64,000 nt of DNA from contig NZ_RJWA01000003.1 of the NCBI RefSeq assembly GCF_003762835.1, positions 1 to 64,000 of the forward strand. The letters run 5' to 3'. Of the stretch, positions 25,657 through 34,113 are shown piece by piece. Within the stretch, counting starts at the first letter, position 1. Every line of letters begins with the position of its first letter. The notes under the pieces were generated by a model that did no database searches, had not been told where the DNA came from, and saw nothing but the letters and a program-made list of their open reading frames with translations. Position numbers and translations under genes: made by a program. The stretch is from Micromonospora sp. HM5-17 (GTDB lineage: Bacteria > Actinomycetota > Actinomycetes > Mycobacteriales > Micromonosporaceae).

Positions 25657-26760
25657 CTAGGCGATCGCCTGGATCGCGGACTCGACCTTGCTCCGGACCG
25701 ACTCCGGCAGCGGGGCGTAGCCCAGGTCGGTCAGCGCCGCCTGGCCCTCGGCGCTGGCCGCGTAGCCCAGGAAGCCCTTGACCAGGGCCAGCTTGTCGGC
25801 CGAGAGACCCTTGCTGCAGACGATCTCGTAGGTCACCAGGACGATCGGGTAGGCCCCGGCCTCCTTGGTGTTGTAGTCGATCGTCATCTTGAGGTCGTTG
25901 CCCTGGCCGGTCACCTGCGCACCGGCGATGGCCTTACCGGCCGACTCGGCGGTCAGCGCGGCGTACTCGCCCGCGCCGTTGCCGATCTTGGCCATCTTCA
26001 GGCCGCCGTTCTCGGCGAACGACCACTCCATGTAGCCGATGGCGCCGTCAGCCTGCTTGACCGCGCTCGCCACGCCGTCCGAGCCCTTCGCACCGGTGCC
26101 GCCCGGGGCCTTCCACGCCTTGGCGTTGCCGAAGGTCCAGTCGGAGGCGGCCGTGCTGGCGAGGAACTTGGTGAAGTTGTCCGTGGTGCCCGACTCGTCG
26201 GAGCGGTGCACCGTCTGGATGGCGGTCGACGGCAGGGTCACGCCCGGGTTGTCCGCCTTGATCGCGGCGTCGTCCCACTTGGTGATCGTGCCGGCGAAGA
26301 TCTTCGCGAGGGTGGACGGCTTGAGCTGAAGGTTGTCCACGCCGCTGAGGTTGTACGCCACCGCGACCGGGCCGATCACCATCGGCAGGTGGATCGCCGC
26401 GCCACCGGGGCACTTGGCGTCGGCCTGCGGCTGCTCCTCCGGCTTCAGGGCCGAGTCCGAGCCGGCGAAGTCCGCGGTGCCGGCGATGAACGCCTGGATG
26501 CCCGCGCCGGAGCCGCTGGGCTCGTAGTTGATGGTGGAGCCGGCGCACCTCTGCTGGTACGCCTTGCGCCACTCGTCGATCGCGTTCTTCTGCGCAGAGG
26601 AGCCCTGCGCGTTGAGGGTGCCCGTAGCGCAGTCGGCGGCAGAGGATGCGGAGGCCGACGCTCCGCTGCTGGGCTCGTTATTGTCCGAGCCGCACGCGCT
26701 GACTGCCAGTGCCGTGGCCAGAGCGAGGCAGGCAATGGTGCCGTGCCGCTGGAGCTTCAC
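25657..26760 (-). CDS. pstS: Phosphate-binding lipoprotein of the Pst system
   Basis: A 367-residue substrate-binding protein that captures orthophosphate outside the membrane. A lipoprotein signal (MKLQRHGTIACLALATALAV then SACGSD) gives a lipid-modified Cys. Phosphate-binding motifs include LNAQGSSAQKNAIDEW, NYEPSGSGAGIQAF, FAGSDSALKPEE and TVHRSDESGTTDNFTKFL. Start: two in-frame GTGs exist, at 26778 and 26760. I choose 26760 because it has AAGGGA at the right distance and yields a normal lipoprotein signal; 26778 has no ribosome site. It is first in pstSCAB and has a two-unit PHO box 115 bases upstream. Confidence 0.95.
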   Translation of the reverse strand: MKLQRHGTIACLALATALAVSACGSDNNEPSSGASASASSAADCATGTLNAQGSSAQKNAIDEWRKAYQQRCAGSTINYEPSGSGAGIQAFIAGTADFAGSDSALKPEEQPQADAKCPGGAAIHLPMVIGPVAVAYNLSGVDNLQLKPSTLAKIFAGTITKWDDAAIKADNPGVTLPSTAIQTVHRSDESGTTDNFTKFLASTAASDWTFGNAKAWKAPGGTGAKGSDGVASAVKQADGAIGYMEWSFAENGGLKMAKIGNGAGEYAALTAESAGKAIAGAQVTGQGNDLKMTIDYNTKEAGAYPIVLVTYEIVCSKGLSADKLALVKGFLGYAASAEGQAALTDLGYAPLPESVRSKVESAIQAIA

Positions 26761-27096
26761 CTGAAAGGTTCCCTTCACCTTGGATGCAGCAGACCCGGGA
26801 GCCTTCCCGGGAGCCGGCTGGTGGCCGGCTAGTAGGGAAGCTAGAAGTGCCAGGTAGCCGGTTCGCCGGTCGCAAGTGAACGAAGGGTGAACAGAGGTGG
26901 CCGGCTGGGTGGCCGGGGCCTGAGTGTGAGATGTCCGTTCCGTGAACCGTGGTACGGGAGCTGCGGGACGTGGTCATACGGGCGGTTCGTCGGCGTACGC
27001 CGTGGACACCGGCGAAGCCGCCCCCCACGGCCGACCCCGCGTGGTCACCCGGCGCACGGGTCACCGTCCCGGCCCCGTCCCGACGGGTCCGTCGCG
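26761..27096. other. 336-bp region between pstS and mshD
   Basis: No supported gene. It contains the pstS leader and PHO box (26875-26896). The part towards mshD (26900-27096) shows only GC-rich sequence with short imperfect inverted repeats; I see no clear terminator. Confidence 0.5.
26875..26896 (-). promoter_or_regulatory. PHO box of pstSCAB (two 11-bp units)
   Basis: TGAAC cores at 26877 and 26888, exactly 11 bases apart. On the minus strand, toward pstS, they read GTTCACC-CTTC-GTTCACT. This is the standard PhoP site ahead of actinobacterial pstS. A third unit at the expected spacing is not recognisable. Confidence 0.8.
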
Positions 27097-28056
27097 TCAG
27101 TCGGCGGTGGTGGCGGGCCAGCGGTACTGCACGTGCCGTACCCAGGTGTCGAAGCCGAGCCGGGTGTAGAGCGCCACCGCGCCGTTGTTCGACTCGTCGA
27201 CGTAGAGCATCACCCGGGTCAGCCCGGCGGCGCGCAGGTGGTGCAGTCCGGCGAGGGTGAGGGCCCTGCCCAGGCCGCGGCCGTGGGCGTCCGGATCGAC
27301 GCCGAGGACGTAGACCTCGCCGACTGGCTCGACCGGGCCAGCCTCGCCACCTCCGTCGCGGCGGTGCACCTTCGTCCAGTGGAAGCCGAGCACCCGTCCG
27401 GTCGCGGACTCCACGGCGAGCAGGAAGCCGGCCGGGTCGAACCACGGCTCGGCGAGGCGCAGCCGCAGGTCGGTCTCGTCCCACCGGCCCTGTTCGGGAT
27501 GGTTGGCGAAGGCGCGACGGTTGACCCGCAGCCAGGCCGCGTCGTCGGCGCCCGGCCGGAACGCCCGCAGGGACACGCCGTCCGGCAGGTGGGGTTCGGG
27601 GAGCGGACCCCGCAGCGAGCGGCGGAGCTGCCAGAGCACCCGGGCCCGGGCGAAGCCCAGGTCGAGGGCGAGCGCGGCCGCGGACGGGTGGTCGCCGTGG
27701 GCCCAGACCAGGAGGCGGCCGTCGCCCGCCGTCGCCCGTACCACCTCGACCAGGGCCCGGCCCAGTCCTCGCCGACGGTATCCGGGGTGCACGACGAGCC
27801 CCGCGGAGAACTCGCCGGGCGTCGGAGCGGGCTCCAGGTACGCGTACCCGACCGGTGACCCGTCCGGCTGCCGGGCGAGCAGGTGGGTGGCGCCCGCGAC
27901 GGGATGCCGGAGCCGCAGCGTGACGTGTTCGTCGAGGGGATCCGCCCCATCGGCGGCGCCGGCCGCGGCGACGAGCTCGTGTACCGCCGCCACCTCGTCC
28001 GGGCCGAGCACGTCGAGTCGGCTGATCCGCTGCTCCGCCGGGGTCTCGCTGATCAT
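27097..28056 (-). CDS. mshD: Mycothiol synthase (acetyl-CoA:Cys-GlcN-Ins acetyltransferase)
   Basis: A 319-residue enzyme for the last step of mycothiol synthesis, acetylating the cysteine amine of Cys-GlcN-Ins with acetyl-CoA. Two GNAT domains are present. The first has VVHPGYRRRGLGRALVEVVR. The second, catalytic one has VYVLGVDPDAHGRGLGRALT. MshD hallmarks are FANHPEQGRWDE, VLGFHWTKVH and LYVDESNNGAVALYTRLGF. Start: ATG 28056. TACGGT at 28063-28068 lies six bases upstream, with AGGAGG between it and the ATG and no normal spacing, so the message is most likely leaderless. Presence of this gene marks the genome as actinobacterial. No other msh gene is adjacent. Confidence 0.95.
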   Translation of the reverse strand: MISETPAEQRISRLDVLGPDEVAAVHELVAAAGAADGADPLDEHVTLRLRHPVAGATHLLARQPDGSPVGYAYLEPAPTPGEFSAGLVVHPGYRRRGLGRALVEVVRATAGDGRLLVWAHGDHPSAAALALDLGFARARVLWQLRRSLRGPLPEPHLPDGVSLRAFRPGADDAAWLRVNRRAFANHPEQGRWDETDLRLRLAEPWFDPAGFLLAVESATGRVLGFHWTKVHRRDGGGEAGPVEPVGEVYVLGVDPDAHGRGLGRALTLAGLHHLRAAGLTRVMLYVDESNNGAVALYTRLGFDTWVRHVQYRWPATTAD

Positions 28057-28062
28057 CCTCCT

Positions 28063-28068
28063 ACCGTA
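28063..28068 (-). promoter_or_regulatory. -10 box TACGGT of mshD
   Basis: TACGGT on the minus strand, separated from the ATG by the six bases AGGAGG. The transcription start is predicted at the start codon, so the Shine-Dalgarno-like hexamer would lie outside the mRNA. Confidence 0.5.
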
Positions 28069-28196
28069 GACCCACCCGCGGCCCGACCGTGGCGGCCAGC
28101 CCCGTCCCTGGCCGAGCCGATGGGTTTGGGCAGAGCCGATGGTCCGGGTGGGAGCCGGCCGGGGTGCGGACGCCCTCCGACCGTCCCGCCGGACGG

Positions 28197-29225
28197 CTAG
28201 CCCACCCCTCGGCCGGCGCTGGTCCGGTCGGCGTCGGTGCCGACGGGGTGTTCCGTGGGCGTGCCGGTCGGCAGGGCGGCCAGCGCGTACCGCCGACCCA
28301 GGGTGACGAGGATCGGGTACAGCGCGCTCACCGTGCCGCGGCGGTCGCCCCCGGCGTCGTGCAGCAGCACGATGGCGCCGGGAAAGGTCCGGGTGGTGAC
28401 CGTCGTGACGATGTTGCCCGCTCCGGGGCGGGCCCAGTCCCGCGGGTCCACCGTCCAGTGCAGCGGTGTCATGCCGAGCTGTCGGGCCGCCGCCGCCACC
28501 GAGGCGGTCCAGTTCCCCCCGGGCTGCCGGTAGTAGGCGACGACCGCCCCGGGAGCCACCGCCCGGATCGCGTCGCTGGTCCGCCTCAGGTCGGCCAGGA
28601 TCGTGGCGTACGGGCGTTTGCCCAGGTCGACGTCGTGTGACCAGGAATGGTTGCAGAGGGTGTGTCCGTCGGCGGCGATCGCCCGGACCAGTTCCGGGTA
28701 CGCCCGCACGTTCTCGCCGACCAGGCAGAACGTGGCCTTGACCTGGAACCTGCGTAGCAGGGCGAGGACCTGCGGGGTGAACCGGGGATCGGGGCCGTCG
28801 TCGAAGGTGAGCGCGACGTCCGACGAGCCTGTGGTGCGGCGGGCCCCCTGCGGCCCGCTCGGCTCCGGCGGCAGCTGGCCCTCGTGCCCCCGCGCGTGGT
28901 CCCCCGTACCGGAGCCGGAGGGCGCCGGGGTGGCGGTCGTCGACGGGGTCGGTTCGCGGTCCCGCGACCCCGCGCCGGCGCTCCCGTCGTCGGGTTCGTC
29001 ACCGGAGGTCGCTTCGGGCTCCGTCCCGGTGCCGAAGCCCGCCTCGCCCTCCGGACCGGCGCCGGCCGGGTACGCCGACCCGGCCTCGACCCGGCTCGCT
29101 GCCGGTCGCTCCGGTCCCACGCCGGACATGCCCAGGCTGCGGCCCAGCAGGTACGTGCTGCCGAGGATCGCGGTGGTGACGACGGCCGCGACGGCCACCA
29201 TCCGCCCCCGCGACATCGTGCCCAT
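28197..29225 (-). CDS. Secreted polysaccharide deacetylase (NodB domain)
   Basis: About 342 residues, predicted to remove N- or O-acetyl groups from a cell-surface or environmental polysaccharide such as peptidoglycan or chitin oligomers. An N-terminal signal-anchor (MVAVAAVVTTAILGSTYLLG) is followed by a Ser/Pro/Gly-rich linker of about 110 residues and a complete NodB domain. Motif 1 is ALTFDDGPDPRFTP and the metal-binding HxxxH is NHSWSHDVDLG. Motif 3 is AYYRQPGGNW, motif 4 is WTVDPRDW and motif 5 is IVLLHDAGGDR. Catalytic Asp and metal ligands are intact. Start: ATG 29225 (second ATG at 29216). The nearest Shine-Dalgarno GAGGAGG belongs to a ten-codon upstream frame ending at that ATG. 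It lies downstream of glnR on the same strand. Confidence 0.85.
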   Translation of the reverse strand: MGTMSRGRMVAVAAVVTTAILGSTYLLGRSLGMSGVGPERPAASRVEAGSAYPAGAGPEGEAGFGTGTEPEATSGDEPDDGSAGAGSRDREPTPSTTATPAPSGSGTGDHARGHEGQLPPEPSGPQGARRTTGSSDVALTFDDGPDPRFTPQVLALLRRFQVKATFCLVGENVRAYPELVRAIAADGHTLCNHSWSHDVDLGKRPYATILADLRRTSDAIRAVAPGAVVAYYRQPGGNWTASVAAAARQLGMTPLHWTVDPRDWARPGAGNIVTTVTTRTFPGAIVLLHDAGGDRRGTVSALYPILVTLGRRYALAALPTGTPTEHPVGTDADRTSAGRGVG

Positions 29226-29256
29226 CAGCGGACCGCCAGAGATATTGCCGATGTCA
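29226..29256 (-). CDS. Possible ten-codon upstream ORF coupled to the deacetylase gene
   Basis: On the minus strand a GTG with a good ribosome site (GAGGAGG) opens a frame of ten codons (MTSAISLAVR) that ends in TGA overlapping the deacetylase ATG as TGATG. It may pass ribosomes to the main gene. It is too short to judge by composition, so this is a suggestion only. The 200 bases beyond it up to the glnR terminator are unusually AT-rich and probably carry the promoter. Confidence 0.25.
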
Positions 29257-29423
29257 CCCTGCCTCCTCGGATGTTTCCGGATACAGGATACGTAACAAAT
29301 GCCCGAATAGTTAGTGTTTCTCGTATTCACCCCTTCCTCTGTATCGCAACGGGGGCGAGCCGTCCGTTTTGTCACGGCCTCTGCGGCGATAATTCCGTGC
29401 CCCGAACAGGCGCCAGCCAGACG

Positions 29424-29459
29424 CCAGGGGCCACCCGGCGGATGCCGGGTGGCCCCTGG
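29424..29459 (-). terminator. Terminator after glnR
   Basis: Perfect 16-bp stem (29424-29439 with 29444-29459) with a 4-base loop, 17 bases beyond the glnR stop. A textbook hairpin, usable from either strand. Confidence 0.88.
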
Positions 29460-29476
29460 GATGTCGTCGTGCCCGG

Positions 29477-30190
29477 TCAGACCGGCAGCGGCATGCCCTC
29501 CGACTCCGGCAGCGGCCGGGACGGCGGGGTGACGAACTTGTAGCCGACCTGCCGGACGGTGCCGATCATCGACTCGTACTCCGAGCCGAGCTTGGCGCGT
29601 AGCCGCCGGACGTGTACGTCGACGGTGCGGGTACCGCCGAAGTAGTCGTAGCCCCAGACCTCCCGCAGCAGCTGGTCTCGGGTGAAGACCCGACCCGGGT
29701 GCTGGGCGAGGAACTTGAGCAGCTCGAACTCCTTGTACGTCAGGTCGAGCGGCCGCCCCTTGAGCCTGGCGGCGTACGTGTCGGGGTCGATGGTCAGATC
29801 CCCGGCCCGGATCAGCCCGCCGGCCGCGGCGGACGCGTTGCTCAGCCGTCCGACCGCGAGCCGCAGCCGGGCCTCGACCTCGGCCGGGCCGGCGCTGGCG
29901 AGGATCACGTCGTCCACGCCCCAGTCCGCGTTCAGGGCGATCAGCCCCGCCTCGGTCACCACCGCCATCAGCGGCACCCCGAGCCCGGTGGCGTGCAGCA
30001 TCCGGCAGGTGGCCCGGGCCTCGCTCAGCTCCGAGCGGGCGTCGACCAGTACGGCGTCCGGGCTAGGCCCGGTGACGAGGGTGCGCACGTCCCGCGGGGC
30101 GGTGCGCACGGAGTGGGGGAGCAGGTCGAGTGCCGGCAGCACGACGGACGGTTCGCCTGCGCGCGAGGTCACCAGCAGCAGGATTTCCAC
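29477..30190 (-). CDS. glnR: GlnR-type global nitrogen response regulator
   Basis: A 237-residue OmpR-family regulator. The N-terminal receiver ([58 protein letters not shown]) is the atypical GlnR type. The C-terminal winged helix has [39 protein letters not shown] and [15 protein letters not shown], matching actinobacterial GlnR, which controls glnA, amtB and other nitrogen genes and can also respond to phosphate through PhoP. GlnR is an orphan without a kinase, and none is adjacent here. Start ATG 30190, with GGAGGTGATGTG just upstream. It lies within the phosphate-gene neighbourhood. A strong terminator follows. Confidence 0.9.
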   Translation of the reverse strand: MEILLLVTSRAGEPSVVLPALDLLPHSVRTAPRDVRTLVTGPSPDAVLVDARSELSEARATCRMLHATGLGVPLMAVVTEAGLIALNADWGVDDVILASAGPAEVEARLRLAVGRLSNASAAAGGLIRAGDLTIDPDTYAARLKGRPLDLTYKEFELLKFLAQHPGRVFTRDQLLREVWGYDYFGGTRTVDVHVRRLRAKLGSEYESMIGTVRQVGYKFVTPPSRPLPESEGMPLPV

Positions 30191-30374
30191 ACATCACCTC
30201 CGTCCCCGGCGGCGCCGACCAGGGGCCGCGCGGTGTGGCCAGCGGCGGGCCGGCGATGGCCGGGAACCGCTGGATACTGAGGGGCGTCCCGGCTTCACTG
30301 ACGGGCGGGTAGGAATCGAGCTTATCGGAAGTTCGGCGGAGCGTTCCCACACGTTCGTCCGAACGACTGTGGGG

Positions 30375-30412
30375 TCGGCCATAACCGGCGAGGGATCGGC
30401 CATGACCGGCGA
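30375..30412 (+). repeat. 21-bp imperfect tandem repeat in the glnR upstream region
   Basis: TCGGCCATAACCGGCGA is followed 21 bases later by TCGGCCATGACCGGCGA, two near-identical units. They lie between glnR (minus strand) and the membrane protein gene starting about 30474. They may be regulator sites or simple duplication. Confidence 0.4.
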
Positions 30413-30473
30413 CTTTCCGTTTCGGGGCTTCGGGCGTCGGCGCGTCGCGCGGGCGATCTGGCACGATCAGGGC

Positions 30474-31619
30474 GTGTACCCCTCCACGCCACCGGAGACA
30501 GGTCGGGACCCGTGGGCGGATGGTCGCCCGGGCCCGGCCGGACCGCGCCGCGCGCCGGAGCACCGCGGCCACCCCGCCGGCCCCGAGTCCACCCGTGGCC
30601 CGGGGGGGCCGGGGGCGTTCGGCGGCCCACGCCCGTTCGACGACCCGCGCCGACCCGAGCCGGCCGCCCGTCCCGAGCCGGCGCCCGGCCGTGCCGAGCC
30701 GGTGAGCCGCAGCGAGCCGTCCGACCGGACGGACGCGGGCGCCCGCTCCGGCCCCGCCGACGACCCGACCGGCGACGACGACCAGGAGACGCCGGCCGTA
30801 CCGGTCCGGCGTCTGCTGTCGGTCGCGGTCGCCGGCTTCTCCGGGCTGCTCGGCCTCGGCCTGATCTTCGGCGCCTACACCGCCGGCCCCGGCGCCCGGG
30901 TCCCGTTCGCCGTGGTGGTCTTCGGAGTGCAGTTGCTCTTCGTACTCGCCTGGACGATGGCGATGCGTCCACCCGCGCTGCCGGTCGTCGCCGCGGTCTC
31001 GGTGGTGGTGGCCGGTGCCGCCGACGCCGCCGCCGTCCTGCCGAAGATCGCCGCGCTCGGCCCGCTCGGGTACGTCGCCGCGGCTGGCTTCGTCGTCGGG
31101 GTGCTCGGCCAGCTCGTCCGCCGGGAGGACCGCATCCGGGTCACCGACTCCCTCGGCGCCACCCTGCTCATCGTCGTCGGCGTGGTGGCGTTCGCCACCC
31201 TCGTCGTCCTCAGCCGGATCCCGATCGGCACCCAGGCGATCTACGTCTGCCTGGCCGCGACCGGCGTCGCGTTGGCGGTTGCCCGGCTGACCGACGCGGT
31301 GCTGCCCTGGCCCCGGCTGGCCCCGCAGGTGCCGCGGGGCGCGTCCGGCGTGGTGGTCGGAGCGATGGCCGGCACGCTGGCCGCGGCCGTGCTCGGCAGC
31401 TTCCTGGTCGGCTTCACCCCGAGCAGCGGGGCGGTGGTCGGCCTGGTCGCGGCGGCCTCCGCCGTCCTGGTCGACCTCGGCGTCGGGTACGCCGAGGCGG
31501 GGCGGCAGATGGCCGGGGAACCGCCGACCATGTGGGTGGCCCGGCACATGCAGGGACCGCTCGGTGGCTTTGCCCTGGCCGCCCCGGTGGCCTACGCGAT
31601 GAGCGTCTTCTTCCTCTGA
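30474..31619 (+). CDS. Polytopic membrane protein of unknown function
   Basis: About 381 residues. The first 125 are a disordered Pro/Arg/Asp/Gly-rich cytoplasmic head. Then come roughly eight membrane helices in pairs (LLSVAVAGFSGLLGLGLIFGA, VPFAVVVFGVQLLFVLAWTM, VVAAVSVVVAGAADAAAVLP, LGATLLIVVGVVAFATLVVL, AIYVCLAATGVALAVARLTD, VVVGAMAGTLAAAVLGSFLV). There are conserved-looking soluble turns (GYAEAGRQMAGEPPTMWVARHMQGPLG, read in two parts). I do not recognise the family beyond a similarity to actinobacterial conserved membrane proteins. Start: GTG 30474 (VYPSTPPETG) is preferred; an in-frame ATG at 30402 (MTGDFPFRGF) is possible. A stem-loop follows the stop. Confidence 0.75.
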   Translation: MYPSTPPETGRDPWADGRPGPAGPRRAPEHRGHPAGPESTRGPGGPGAFGGPRPFDDPRRPEPAARPEPAPGRAEPVSRSEPSDRTDAGARSGPADDPTGDDDQETPAVPVRRLLSVAVAGFSGLLGLGLIFGAYTAGPGARVPFAVVVFGVQLLFVLAWTMAMRPPALPVVAAVSVVVAGAADAAAVLPKIAALGPLGYVAAAGFVVGVLGQLVRREDRIRVTDSLGATLLIVVGVVAFATLVVLSRIPIGTQAIYVCLAATGVALAVARLTDAVLPWPRLAPQVPRGASGVVVGAMAGTLAAAVLGSFLVGFTPSSGAVVGLVAAASAVLVDLGVGYAEAGRQMAGEPPTMWVARHMQGPLGGFALAAPVAYAMSVFFL

Positions 31620-31628
31620 CCCCGGTGA

Positions 31629-31659
31629 CCCGCGGCGCGGACAGACACCGTGCCGCGGG
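31629..31659 (+). terminator. Probable terminator after the membrane protein gene
   Basis: CCCGCGGC (31629-31636) pairs perfectly with GCCGCGGG (31652-31659) across a 15-base loop, starting 10 bases after the stop at 31619. Confidence 0.6.
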
Positions 31660-31762
31660 GCGACGCGTGGTGTCGACGGTTGGGAGATGTGTCGTCTCGG
31701 GTAGATAGTGGTCCACGGGCCGAACCGTCGGCGGCATCGAGACGGGATCAGGGGGAGCGGGC

Positions 31763-32575
31763 GTGGCGGAGAGTTATCCGGCGACGGGGAGGACGTACCG
31801 GGAACGGCCGCGTCGGCGCCGGGGACGGCGGCTGCTGGTCGCCCTGGCCGTCGTCGTCCTCGTCCTGGGTGCGCTGCTCGCGGTGGCGGACCGGGTCGCC
31901 GCGGGAGTCGCCGGGCGGGTCATCGCGGACCGCGTCGACCAGGAGCTGACCCGGCGCGACGTGCAGTCCACCGCGCCCGAGGTGACGGTGGGCGGCTTCC
32001 CGTTCCTCACGCAGGTCGTCAACGGCAGGTACGACTCGATCCGGATCGTGCTGCACGACGTACGCGGCCCGGCCGGGAACGGGGGCGTGACGGTGTCGGT
32101 GCCGGAGGCGACGGTCGACGCCCGGGGCGTCGACGCGCCGCTCGACGCGCTCCGCTCCGGCCGGGCCGACATCGTCGCCGAGACCGTTCAGGGCACGTGC
32201 ATCGTCGCGTACGACAGCGTGGTGAAGCTGATCGACCACCCGGGTGTGCAGCTCGCCGAGGAGGGCGGCAACCTCGTCGTCACCGCGCCGGTGGAGGTGC
32301 CGATCATCAACCAGCGGCTCACCGTGCGCGGCAATGCCCGGCTGACCCCGGAGGGCGACGACGTCCTCATCACGTTCTCCGACCTCACCGCGGACGACCT
32401 GCCGGACAACCCGGCGGTCCGCTCCTTCGTCGAGGCGTTCGCCGAGCAGCTCACGGTCCGGCTGCCGCTGCCGGTGCTCCCGTTCCCGGTCGAGGTGACC
32501 GAGATCCGGCCGCTGCCGGAAGGACTTCGGATCAGCGGCACCGCCCGGGACGTGGCGCTGAACGACGTACGCTGA
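31763..32575 (+). CDS. LmeA-like (DUF2993) phospholipid-binding protein
   Basis: A 270-residue exported protein. A basic start (RERPRRRRGRR) is followed by a signal-anchor helix LLVALAVVVLVLGALLAVAD and a DUF2993 beta-rich domain. The domain begins with the usual IADRVDQELTRRDVQSTAPEVTVGG strand (two parts) and FLTQVVNGRYDSIRIVLHDV, and ends with RLPLPVLPFPVEVTEIRPLPEG. In mycobacteria LmeA binds phospholipids in the periplasm and supports lipomannan maturation. A similar envelope role is plausible here but not shown. Start: GTG 31763 with GGGGGAGCGG upstream. Confidence 0.85.
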   Translation: MAESYPATGRTYRERPRRRRGRRLLVALAVVVLVLGALLAVADRVAAGVAGRVIADRVDQELTRRDVQSTAPEVTVGGFPFLTQVVNGRYDSIRIVLHDVRGPAGNGGVTVSVPEATVDARGVDAPLDALRSGRADIVAETVQGTCIVAYDSVVKLIDHPGVQLAEEGGNLVVTAPVEVPIINQRLTVRGNARLTPEGDDVLITFSDLTADDLPDNPAVRSFVEAFAEQLTVRLPLPVLPFPVEVTEIRPLPEGLRISGTARDVALNDVR

Positions 32576-32655
32576 GCGCGGCGAGGCGGCCCCCGGCCGG
32601 GCCGTCCGGGATCCCGGATCGTGGTCGGCCCATCGTCACGAGGTCACGACGCTGG

Positions 32656-32661
32656 TAGGCT
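32656..32661 (+). promoter_or_regulatory. -10 box TAGGCT for the leaderless cysteine leader peptide
   Basis: TAGGCT ends 8 bases before the ATG at 32670, so transcription should begin at or next to that ATG. There is no Shine-Dalgarno sequence, as expected for a leaderless message. Confidence 0.55.
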
Positions 32662-32669
32662 GCGTCACC

Positions 32670-32747
32670 ATGGGGACGCTCCTCACCAAACGGCGCGCGG
32701 TCGACCTGTGCCGCGTGGCCACCTGCCTCTGTCGCCCCGTCATCTGA
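32670..32747 (+). CDS. Cysteine-rich leader peptide (attenuator) of the sulfurtransferase operon
   Basis: A 25-residue ORF: MGTLLTKRRAVDLCRVATCL then CRPVI and TGA. It matches the short actinobacterial leader peptides with clustered Cys codons (three here: LC, TC, LC). In mycobacteria, leaderless poly-Cys ORFs of this kind sense charged Cys-tRNA and attenuate downstream sulfur genes. Codons for the last residues and the stop lie in a hairpin (GCCCCGTC-atct-GACGGCGGGGC region, about 32734-32757), so ribosome stalling at Cys codons could change folding. The start is leaderless behind TAGGCT. The rhodanese gene begins 175 bases downstream. It is too short to be found by ordinary gene callers. 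Confidence 0.85.
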   Translation: MGTLLTKRRAVDLCRVATCLCRPVI

Positions 32748-32922
32748 CGGCGGGGCTGCTCTCTCTGCGTACCCTCTGAGTTTTTCCCACGCCCGGCAGC
32801 GGCGCCGTCGCACGTCCCGTGATCCGTCCTTCCCTGGGTCCCGCGCGTGACATGCGACAACACTGCTTTGGTCGACCGGCACGCGCAGGCTCACCACCCC
32901 AATCCTCACAAGGAGTGATCTG

Positions 32923-33771
32923 ATGAGTCGCGACACCGCACTCGTTTCGGCCGACTGGGCTGAGAAGAACCTCGACGCCCCCGGCGTGGTCTTCGTCGAG
33001 GTTGACGAGGACACCACCGCCTACGACGGCGGGCACATCGCCGGTGCGATCAAGCTCGACTGGAAGAAGGACCTGCAGGATCCGGTGCGCCGGGACTTCG
33101 TCAACAAGGAGCAGTTCGAGGCGCTCCTCTCCGAGCGGGGCATCAGCAACGACGACACCGTCGTGCTCTACGGCGGCAACAACAACTGGTTCGCGGCGTA
33201 CGCGTACTGGTACTTCAAGCTCTACGGCCACAAGAACGTGAAGCTGCTCGACGGTGGCCGCAAGAAGTGGGAGCTGGACGCCCGCCCGCTCACCACCGAG
33301 GTGGTGACCCGGCCCAAGACGCAGTACGTCGCGCAGGAGCCCGACCTCTCCATCCGGGCCTTCCGCGACGAGGTGGTCAGCGCGATCGGCGCGAAGAACC
33401 TGGTCGACGTGCGCTCCCCCGACGAGTACGCGGGCCGGCTGCTCGCTCCGGCGCACCTGCCGCAGGAGCAGGCGCAGCGGGCCGGCCACATCCCGACCGC
33501 GGTGAACGTGCCGTGGTCGAAGGCGGCGAACGAGGACGGCACCTTCAAGTCCGACGACGAGCTGCGCAAGATCTACGCCGAGGCGGGGCTGGACGACAGC
33601 AAGGACACCATCGCCTACTGCCGGATCGGCGAGCGTTCCTCGCACACCTGGTTCGTCCTGCACGAGCTGCTGGGTCACCAGAACGTGAAGAACTACGACG
33701 GATCCTGGACCGAGTACGGCTCGCTGGTCGGCGTACCGGTGGCGCTCGGCGACGAGCCCGGGAAGGCGTGA
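32923..33771 (+). CDS. cysA2: Thiosulfate sulfurtransferase (two-domain rhodanese, CysA2 type)
   Basis: A 282-residue cytoplasmic enzyme that moves sulfane sulfur from thiosulfate to cyanide or a thiol acceptor. Two rhodanese domains are present. The inactive N-terminal one has [20 protein letters not shown]. The active C-terminal one has Cys233 in the loop [16 protein letters not shown] (C-R-x-G-x-R-S). [16 protein letters not shown] is the inter-domain signature. Start: ATG 32923 with AAGGAG 9 bases upstream. It is followed by sseC after 5 bases, as in mycobacteria. Expression probably depends on the cysteine leader peptide at 32670-32747. Confidence 0.93.
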   Translation: MSRDTALVSADWAEKNLDAPGVVFVEVDEDTTAYDGGHIAGAIKLDWKKDLQDPVRRDFVNKEQFEALLSERGISNDDTVVLYGGNNNWFAAYAYWYFKLYGHKNVKLLDGGRKKWELDARPLTTEVVTRPKTQYVAQEPDLSIRAFRDEVVSAIGAKNLVDVRSPDEYAGRLLAPAHLPQEQAQRAGHIPTAVNVPWSKAANEDGTFKSDDELRKIYAEAGLDDSKDTIAYCRIGERSSHTWFVLHELLGHQNVKNYDGSWTEYGSLVGVPVALGDEPGKA

Positions 33772-33776
33772 GGCAG

Positions 33777-34112
33777 ATGACCACACCCGTCGCCCCCTCC
33801 GCCGCCGGCTGCGCCGCCCCCGACCAGGCCGCGCCGCTTCCGGTCAGCCTCGACCTCGAAAAGGAGACCGTGATCACCGGGGTCGTCAGCGCCGCGAACG
33901 GGGAGGCCGTGCCCGGGGCGTACGTCCGGCTCCTCGATTCGTCCGGCGAGTTCACCGCCGAGGTGGTCACCTCGGCGGCTGGGCAGTTCCGGTTCTTCGC
34001 CGCGCCCGGTACCTGGACCCTGCGGGCACTCTCCCGGCACGGCAACGGCGACGCGTCGGTCACCGCCGGCCAGGGCATCAACCAGGTCTCCGTCACCGTC
34101 GGCCTTGAGTGA
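33777..34112 (+). CDS. sseC: SseC/DUF1416 protein of the thiosulfate sulfurtransferase operon
   Basis: A 111-residue DUF1416 protein that follows cysA2 in many actinobacteria. It carries an early Cys (PSAAGCAAPDQAAPLPVSLD) and a carboxypeptidase-regulatory-like beta sandwich (TVITGVVSAANGEAVPGAYV, RLLDSSGEFTAEVVTSAAGQ, FRFFAAPGTWTLRALSRHGN). Its exact role is unknown; it may carry or present sulfur or assist the rhodanese. Start: ATG 33777, 5 bases after the cysA2 stop, with GAGGCAG upstream. Length matches the family. Confidence 0.88.
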   Translation: MTTPVAPSAAGCAAPDQAAPLPVSLDLEKETVITGVVSAANGEAVPGAYVRLLDSSGEFTAEVVTSAAGQFRFFAAPGTWTLRALSRHGNGDASVTAGQGINQVSVTVGLE

Positions 34113-34113
34113 A

